NCBI RefSeq assembly: GCF_902859725.1 | Contig: NZ_CADIJP010000021.1 | Location: 53,060-117,059 of the forward strand | Reading direction: 5' to 3' | DNA length: 64,000 bases | From: Achromobacter mucicolens | GTDB taxonomy: Bacteria; Pseudomonadota; Gammaproteobacteria; Burkholderiales; Burkholderiaceae_B | Shown: piece by piece, positions 58,809 through 64,000 of the stretch | Numbering within the stretch: the first letter of the stretch is position 1 | Layout of the letters: the number at the start of each line of letters is the position of its first letter | Program-made: the position numbers and the translations under genes | The notes under the pieces: model-generated | The model's input: the letters and a program-made list of their open reading frames with translations, nothing else | Told to the model about the DNA's origin: nothing | Database searches by the model: none

Positions 58809-61199
58809 TCAATTCCGTAGCGGCTTGCCGGTTTCCAGGGTGTGGCGGATGCGCGCCTGGGTCTCGGGCGTGCGCAGCAGCGCCACGAATTCCTTGCGCT
58901 CCACGGCCAGCAGCCATTCTTCGTCGACCTTGGTGCCGGTCTCGACCTCGCCGCCGCACAGCGCGACGGCAGCACTGCGGGCCACGCGGTAGTCGTGCGC
59001 GCTGATCATGCCTCCTTCGCGCATGTTGACCAGCACCATCTCGAAATTGGCGATGCCGTTGCGGCCGGCCACCGGCACGTTCTGCAGGCGGGCAGGCGGC
59101 GTGTAGCCTGCCTGTGCCGCGGCGCGTGCCTGGCCGATGGCCACATACAACAGTTCGCCGGGATGGAACAGCACGATGTCGTGTTCGCGGGCAAAACCGG
59201 CCTCGATGGCTTCCAGTGCGCTCTTGGCGACCTGGGCCATCGCAATGGTCTGGAAGACCGGTTGCAGGTAGGGGAAGACTTCGCCGGGCGTGGCCGTCTT
59301 GGCCGCCAGCGCCGCCGCACGCGCGGCGAACTCCTTGCTGCCGCCGCCCGCCGGAATGAGGCCGACGCCGGCCTCGACCAGCCCGATGTAGCTTTCCAGC
59401 GCCAGCACGCGGTGGGAGGCGTGCATCAGGAATTCGCAGCCTCCGCCCAGCGCCATGCCCTGCACCGCGGCGACGGTCGGGATCTGCGCGTACTTGAACG
59501 ATTGCGAGGCACGCTGGAATTTTTCGACCGTGGCCTCCAGCATGTCCCACTGGCCCGCCGCGCAGGCTTCGACCACCTGCTGCAGGTTGGCGCCCACCGC
59601 AAACGGCGCGTCGTGCCAGATGACCAGGCCGTCGAATTCACGTTCGGCCTTGGCCACCGCATGCAGCACGCCTTCCAGCACCTCGGCGCCCAGCGTGTGG
59701 TTGCGCGACGTGACCGACAGGATGGCGATGCCAGCGTCGACCTGCGGCAGATTCCACAGGCGCACGCCTTCGTTTTCCCAGATCGTGACGCCGCGATCGT
59801 CGGCGGCTTCGCCCACGACGCGTTCCGGGAACAGCTGGCGCGCGTACACCGGCAACGTCGAGCGCGGGTGCAGCTTGCCCGTGCGGGCGGAATACGAGCC
59901 TTGCGGCGCATGCACGCCCTGGCGGTCCGGTTCCAGCACCCAGGCGGGCAGGGGTGTGTTGCTCATGGCTCGGCCGGCGGCGATGTCCTCGGCCACGGCG
60001 GCGGCGATGGCCTGCCAGCCCGCGGCCTGCCAGGTTTCGAACGGGCCTTGCGCCCAGCCGAAGCCCCAGCGCATGGCCAGGTCCAGGTCGCGCGCGTTGT
60101 CGGCCACGTGTTCGAGCTGCACGGCGCTGTAATGGAAGATGTCGCGGAACAGGCTCCACAGAAATTGCGCCTGCGGATGCTCGCTGGCGCGCAGGGCGGC
60201 AAAGCGCTTGGCCGGATCGCGTTCCTTGAGCAGCGCGGCGACTTCATCGGCCAGCTTGCCCGTGCCCGGCGCGTAATCCTGCTTTTTCAGGTCCAGCACC
60301 TGGATCTCGCGGCCCTGCTTGCGGTATACGCCCGCGCCGCTCTTCTGGCCCAGCGCGCCCTTGGAGATCAGCGCCGACAGCCATTCCGGCAGCGCGAAGT
60401 ACCGGTGCCAGGGATCGTCGGGCAGGTTCTTTTCCATCGTGCCCACCACGTGGGCCAGCGTGTCCAGCCCGACCACGTCGGCGGTGCGGTACGTGGCGCT
60501 CTTGGGGCGGCCGATCTTGGGACCGGTCAGCGCGTCGACTTCGTCGAAGGCCAGGCCCAGCCGCGCGGTATGGTGCATGGCGGCCAGGATCGAAAACACG
60601 CCAATGCGGTTGGCAACGAAGTTCGGGGTGTCCAGCGCGCGGATCACGCCCTTGCCCAGCGCGGAGGTCAGCCAGGTTTCCAGCTGGTCCAGCACGTCCG
60701 GTTGCGTGTGCGAGGTGGCAATGATCTCCACCAGGCGCATGTAGCGCGGCGGATTGAAGAAATGGATGCCGCAGAAGCGGTCGCGCAGCCCGGCGGGCAG
60801 CGGGTTGGCCAGCGCGTCGATGGACAGGCCGGACGTATTCGAGGCCACGATGGCGCCGGGCGCTACGTGCGGCGCGATGCGCTCGTACAGTGCCGTCTTC
60901 CAATCCATGCGCTCGGCGATGGCTTCGATGACGAGATCGCAGCCGCTCAGGCGCGCGAGGTCGTCATCGTAATTGGCGGGCGTGATGAGCGCCAGGCGCG
61001 AGGCGCCGGCCAGCGGCGCGGGTTCCAGTTTTTTCAGGCCGGCCAGCGCCTTCTTGACGGTGCCGTTGCGGTCGCCTTCGCGGGCGGCCAGGTCGAACAG
61101 CGTGACCGGCACGCCGGCATTGGCCAGGTGGGCGGCGATCTGCGCGCCCATGACGCCGGCACCCAGCACGGCGACGTGTTTGACGACGAACTTGCTCAA
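58809..61199 (-). CDS. 3-hydroxyacyl-CoA dehydrogenase / enoyl-CoA hydratase (HAD then ECH order)
   Basis: A 796-residue bifunctional beta-oxidation enzyme. The Rossmann domain is first (VAVLGAGVMGAQIAAHLANAG, residues 9-29), followed by HAD C-terminal domains and HFFNPPRYMRLVEI, and the crotonase domain is last, with ALGGGCEFLMHASH near residue 640 and GAGVGLIPAGGGSKEF. This order matches FadN rather than FadB/FadJ. The start is TTG at 61199, preceded by AGGAGA. It is flanked by fadL upstream and a thiolase downstream, as a FadN-type complex would be. Confidence 0.92.
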   Translation of the reverse strand: MSKFVVKHVAVLGAGVMGAQIAAHLANAGVPVTLFDLAAREGDRNGTVKKALAGLKKLEPAPLAGASRLALITPANYDDDLARLSGCDLVIEAIAERMDWKTALYERIAPHVAPGAIVASNTSGLSIDALANPLPAGLRDRFCGIHFFNPPRYMRLVEIIATSHTQPDVLDQLETWLTSALGKGVIRALDTPNFVANRIGVFSILAAMHHTARLGLAFDEVDALTGPKIGRPKSATYRTADVVGLDTLAHVVGTMEKNLPDDPWHRYFALPEWLSALISKGALGQKSGAGVYRKQGREIQVLDLKKQDYAPGTGKLADEVAALLKERDPAKRFAALRASEHPQAQFLWSLFRDIFHYSAVQLEHVADNARDLDLAMRWGFGWAQGPFETWQAAGWQAIAAAVAEDIAAGRAMSNTPLPAWVLEPDRQGVHAPQGSYSARTGKLHPRSTLPVYARQLFPERVVGEAADDRGVTIWENEGVRLWNLPQVDAGIAILSVTSRNHTLGAEVLEGVLHAVAKAEREFDGLVIWHDAPFAVGANLQQVVEACAAGQWDMLEATVEKFQRASQSFKYAQIPTVAAVQGMALGGGCEFLMHASHRVLALESYIGLVEAGVGLIPAGGGSKEFAARAAALAAKTATPGEVFPYLQPVFQTIAMAQVAKSALEAIEAGFAREHDIVLFHPGELLYVAIGQARAAAQAGYTPPARLQNVPVAGRNGIANFEMVLVNMREGGMISAHDYRVARSAAVALCGGEVETGTKVDEEWLLAVERKEFVALLRTPETQARIRHTLETGKPLRN

Positions 61200-61251
61200 G
61201 GGAGTCTCCTGAAAAAGCGGGGGGCGGCACGCGGCCGTCCCCCGTTCACGG

Positions 61252-62574
61252 CTAGAAGCGGGACGAGAGTTGCAGGCCGAGGATGTGGCCGCTGCTGTCG
61301 TAGGTGCCCGCGACGCGGCCCTTGGTGGCCGCGCTGCCGGACGTGGTGTCGATGTCCGTCTTGCGCAGGTACAGATAGGTGTAGCCCACGTCGATCGTGG
61401 TGTCCTTCGTGGCGGCCCATTGCACGCCGGTCGAGAACCAGTAGCGGTCGTTGTCGGGCAGGGACGTGGGACGGTCGGCGGCGTCATGCACCGGCGACTG
61501 ATCGAAGGCCAGGCCGAACTTCCACTTCCAGGCGGGGGCGAACTTGTAGTTGGTGCCCACGGCAACGCGCCAGGTATCGCGGAAGTTGAGCGGCAGCACA
61601 TCGTCGCGCGCGCCCGGACCCGAGTTCTTGATCTTCAACTGGGGAATGCTGCTCCATCCCGTCCAGGACACGTCGCCCAGCAGTTCCCATTTTTCGTTGA
61701 GCTGGTGCGTGGCGCTAAGAATCAACGTATCGGGCAGGTCGACGTTCGCTTTGGCATCGAACGACACCGACTGGCGGGCCGGGCCGATGTTGTCGATATC
61801 CGTGTCGCCCTTGGCCGAGTGCTTGATCTTCGAGCGGTACGACAGGCCGATGCGCGTGTCTTCGGTGGGTTGCAGCATGAAGCCGACGTTCCAGCCCCAC
61901 GCGTCGCCCTTCAGGTTCAGGTCGGCGTCTCCATTGGTGGCCAGCGGCAACCCGGCAATGGGCACCACGGTCTTTTTCTTGTAGGTGGCGTCGATGTGTT
62001 GCCAGTTCACGCCGAAGCCCATCGAGAATTTCTCGTTGACCTTGTAGGCGATGGACGGGTTGACGTTGATGGTCTTGATGTCGAACTTGTTCGAGTGGTA
62101 TTGGCCGACCCAGCCGTCGTCGTATTCGGTCATCAGGCCGAACGGGGCGCCGACGCCCAGACCGATGTACCACTGCTCGTTCAGCTGCCAGGAGGCGTAG
62201 AGGTTGGGCACGACGCCCAGATGGCCGGCGTCCCCGCCATTGCCGCCGGTGGGAACCGAACCGTTCAAGCCCGATCCGGGTATGCCCGGCGCGCTGGGGT
62301 TGCGGCTGTTGCCGTTGTCCGAAAACTTGAACGACGGCTTGATCAGGTTTACCCCGCCGGAGAAATTAAGGCCCGGCAGATAGGTCAGGCCTGCCGGGTT
62401 GAAATACATGATGCTGGCATTCTCCGGGTTTGCCGCCGAGCCCGCATACGCGTTGCCCAGGCCGCTGGCGTTCTGCTCCAAGAGCTGAAAACCGGCGCCG
62501 TAGGACGTTGCGGATGCGCCCAGGCCGACCAGGATGGCCGACAGGGTGCTCAGGGACAATGGACGTCTGCGCAT
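61252..62574 (-). CDS. fadL: FadL-type outer-membrane fatty acid transporter
   Basis: A 440-residue outer-membrane beta-barrel protein for long-chain fatty-acid uptake. The signal peptide (residues 1-27, ending SYGAG) is followed directly by FQLLEQNASGLGNAYAGSAA, the FadL/TodX hatch segment, and NPAGLTYLPG. The barrel ends in the aromatic LQLSSRF. Start ATG 62574 has GAGGAGG upstream. Its position in an operon with fadD, a thiolase and two HAD enzymes supports the fatty-acid role over an aromatic-uptake one. Confidence 0.92.
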   Translation of the reverse strand: MRRRPLSLSTLSAILVGLGASATSYGAGFQLLEQNASGLGNAYAGSAANPENASIMYFNPAGLTYLPGLNFSGGVNLIKPSFKFSDNGNSRNPSAPGIPGSGLNGSVPTGGNGGDAGHLGVVPNLYASWQLNEQWYIGLGVGAPFGLMTEYDDGWVGQYHSNKFDIKTINVNPSIAYKVNEKFSMGFGVNWQHIDATYKKKTVVPIAGLPLATNGDADLNLKGDAWGWNVGFMLQPTEDTRIGLSYRSKIKHSAKGDTDIDNIGPARQSVSFDAKANVDLPDTLILSATHQLNEKWELLGDVSWTGWSSIPQLKIKNSGPGARDDVLPLNFRDTWRVAVGTNYKFAPAWKWKFGLAFDQSPVHDAADRPTSLPDNDRYWFSTGVQWAATKDTTIDVGYTYLYLRKTDIDTTSGSAATKGRVAGTYDSSGHILGLQLSSRF

Positions 62575-62635
62575 GGTACTGCCTCCTCGAGTTGGATGTG
62601 TGTCTCTCTTCCACTGCCGGCCTGGTTTTGCCGGT

Positions 62636-64000
62636 CTAATCGGCGCGAGCCGCTGTGCTGCGGTCCTGCTTGGTGCTGCCTGCTTCGTAATGCAAGGGGC
62701 CTCCCGTGAATGGCGCGAAGCCCGTCCCAAAAATCACGCCGGCGTCGGCCAGATCGGCGTCGGCCACGATGCCGCCCGCGACCCGTTCCCGCGTGGCGTC
62801 GATAAGCGGCTGGATCAGGCGCTGAGCCAGGCCGGCGGGCGCGGCGGCGGGATCCGCGCCGCGCTGCTTGACCGGCTTGCCATCGCGCCAGGTGTAAAAG
62901 CCCTTGCCGCTCTTTTTGCCAAGCTCGTTGCGCGCCAGGCGCTCGGCCAGGCAACGCGGCGGCTCGGCGCCGCCGGCCAGTTGCGCGCCTGCGTCGCGTG
63001 CAATGTCCAGGCCCACGGTGTCGGCCAGCTCCAGCGGCCCCATCGGCATGCCGAAGGCCACCATCGCGGCGTCCACGGTTTCCGGCGCGACGCCGTCGTC
63101 CACGCTACGCATGGCCTGCAGCATGTAGGGCGCAAGCACCGCGTTCACCAGGAAGCCGGGCGCGCTCTTGACCGGCAGCGCCAGCTTGTCGATCTGGCCC
63201 ACGAAGGCGCAGGCGCGGGTCTGGGCGTCGGGGTCGCCGCCTTGCGCGTGCACGACTTCCACGAGCGGCATCTTGGCCACGGGATTGAAGAAATGAATGC
63301 CCACCAGGCGCTCCGGCCGCGCCAGGCCTTCGCGCAGCGTTTCGAGCGACAGGCTGGACGTGTTGGTCGCCAGCAGCGCATCCGGCTTCATGCGCGGTTC
63401 CAGCGAACTGTACAGCGCGCGTTTGGCGTCGGGCTGCTCGCTGATGGCCTCGATGATGACGTCTGCCAGCGGCACGCCGTTGCCTTCCGGGTCCGGCATC
63501 AGCCGGTCGAACGCGGCGCGCGCCAGGCGCGGGTCTTTCAGGCGGCGCGTATAAAGCTCCGCGGCGCGCTTGATGGCCGGCGCGATGCGGGACATCTCCT
63601 GGTCCTGCAGAGTCACGGTCATGCCCTTGTATGCGCACCAGGCGGCGATGTCGCCGCCCATTACGCCCGCGCCCACCACGTGCACGTGGCGCGCGGGCGC
63701 AACGCCGGGCTGCTTGCCGTTGGCCTTCAGACGCTCTTGCAGGCGGAACACGCGCAGCAGGTTGCGCGCCGTGCCGGACGAAATGATGCGTTCGATGAGG
63801 TCGGGCGCCTTGAGCGCATTGCCGCCATGCTTTTCCCAGATTTCCACGATGGCGGGCGCGGCCGGGTAATGGCCCAGCGGATCCTTGGCGGCAATCTGCT
63901 TGCGGGCGCGGTTGGCAACGATGGCTTTCAGCGGCCAGCGGTTCAGCAACGCGCCCAGGCCGCGCGCGCGCCGGGCGGGCTTGCGCGACAGGACGGTCTG
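62636..64000 (-). CDS. 3-hydroxyacyl-CoA dehydrogenase, FadJ-like (5' end beyond window)
   Basis: The frame is open to the end of the window and stops at 62636; 454 residues are visible. They include a linker that normally joins an N-terminal crotonase domain to HAD (LNRWPLKAIVANRARKQIAA), the Rossmann motif VHVVGAGVMGGDIAAWCAY and HAD C-terminal parts with IHFFNPVAKMPLVEV and YTWRDGKPV. So the order here is probably ECH-HAD, like FadJ and FadB. It would dehydrate and oxidise acyl-CoA. It lies upstream of fadL on the same strand, with a 61-base gap. Confidence 0.88.
   Translation of the reverse strand, partial: QTVLSRKPARRARGLGALLNRWPLKAIVANRARKQIAAKDPLGHYPAAPAIVEIWEKHGGNALKAPDLIERIISSGTARNLLRVFRLQERLKANGKQPGVAPARHVHVVGAGVMGGDIAAWCAYKGMTVTLQDQEMSRIAPAIKRAAELYTRRLKDPRLARAAFDRLMPDPEGNGVPLADVIIEAISEQPDAKRALYSSLEPRMKPDALLATNTSSLSLETLREGLARPERLVGIHFFNPVAKMPLVEVVHAQGGDPDAQTRACAFVGQIDKLALPVKSAPGFLVNAVLAPYMLQAMRSVDDGVAPETVDAAMVAFGMPMGPLELADTVGLDIARDAGAQLAGGAEPPRCLAERLARNELGKKSGKGFYTWRDGKPVKQRGADPAAAPAGLAQRLIQPLIDATRERVAGGIVADADLADAGVIFGTGFAPFTGGPLHYEAGSTKQDRSTAARAD

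Noticed and set aside
58842-61589. A 915-codon plus-strand frame opposite the HAD-ECH gene
   Set aside because: The minus-strand product has the complete HAD and crotonase motifs; the opposite frame is a GC-driven shadow.

Overview
The window is high-GC chromosomal DNA from a betaproteobacterium of the order Burkholderiales, most likely family Alcaligenaceae (Achromobacter or Bordetella type). The evidence is the core gene order, three Bug-type tricarboxylate-transport receptors, many LysR, IclR and GntR regulators, and a gene for a DUF3079 protein. This assignment comes from family recognition by eye, not from a database search.

Positions 1-16500 are mostly housekeeping. They hold the end of a CorC/HlyC transporter gene, uppP, lpxH, a cyclophilin, a TPR lipoprotein-like gene, cysS, an AlkA-type glycosylase, accA, tilS, lysC, tRNA-Ser(GCU), mnmH, three identical tRNA-Arg(ACG) genes with a DUF3079 gene among them, an atypical SDR with a divergent LysR, a pair of related CxC-domain genes (one fused to an HTH), a Sir2 deacylase and a thiol dioxygenase.

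Positions 16500-28050 look like one catabolic island for an unidentified organic acid: iclR, a Bug receptor with a FAD/NAD(P) protein, a CaiB-type CoA-transferase, an enoyl-CoA hydratase, a two-subunit CoA-transferase-fold enzyme, a CoA ligase, a second Bug receptor, a FAH-family hydrolase and a FadR-type regulator. Three copies of a TCCTAAATATTAGGA-like palindrome tie iclR to both transcription directions.

Positions 28050-35330 hold two LysR genes flanking a carboxymuconolactone-decarboxylase/NmrA/Ohr operon, a secreted cupin, a gene-free structured stretch, an ECF41 (SigJ-type) sigma factor and a LacI regulator. Positions 35460-37900 are a LacI-controlled Bug-gudD glucarate operon with two tandem operators.

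Positions 37900-47730 contain a mirror-image duplication (dctP, iclR, iclR, dctP) leading into a TRAP-aroQ-pcaH-pcaG-pcaB operon that fits quinate/shikimate or protocatechuate use. Positions 47800-52130 are a kdgT-dtnK-pdxA2-gntR operon for a four-carbon acid sugar such as D-threonate. Then comes a Fur-type TonB receptor. Positions 54500-64000 are a fatty-acid beta-oxidation operon read on the minus strand: a partial FadJ-like enzyme, fadL, a HAD-ECH enzyme, a thiolase, a DUF4442 thioesterase-like gene, a chalcone-isomerase-like gene and fadD.

No CRISPR array, transposase, integrase or prophage gene was seen.
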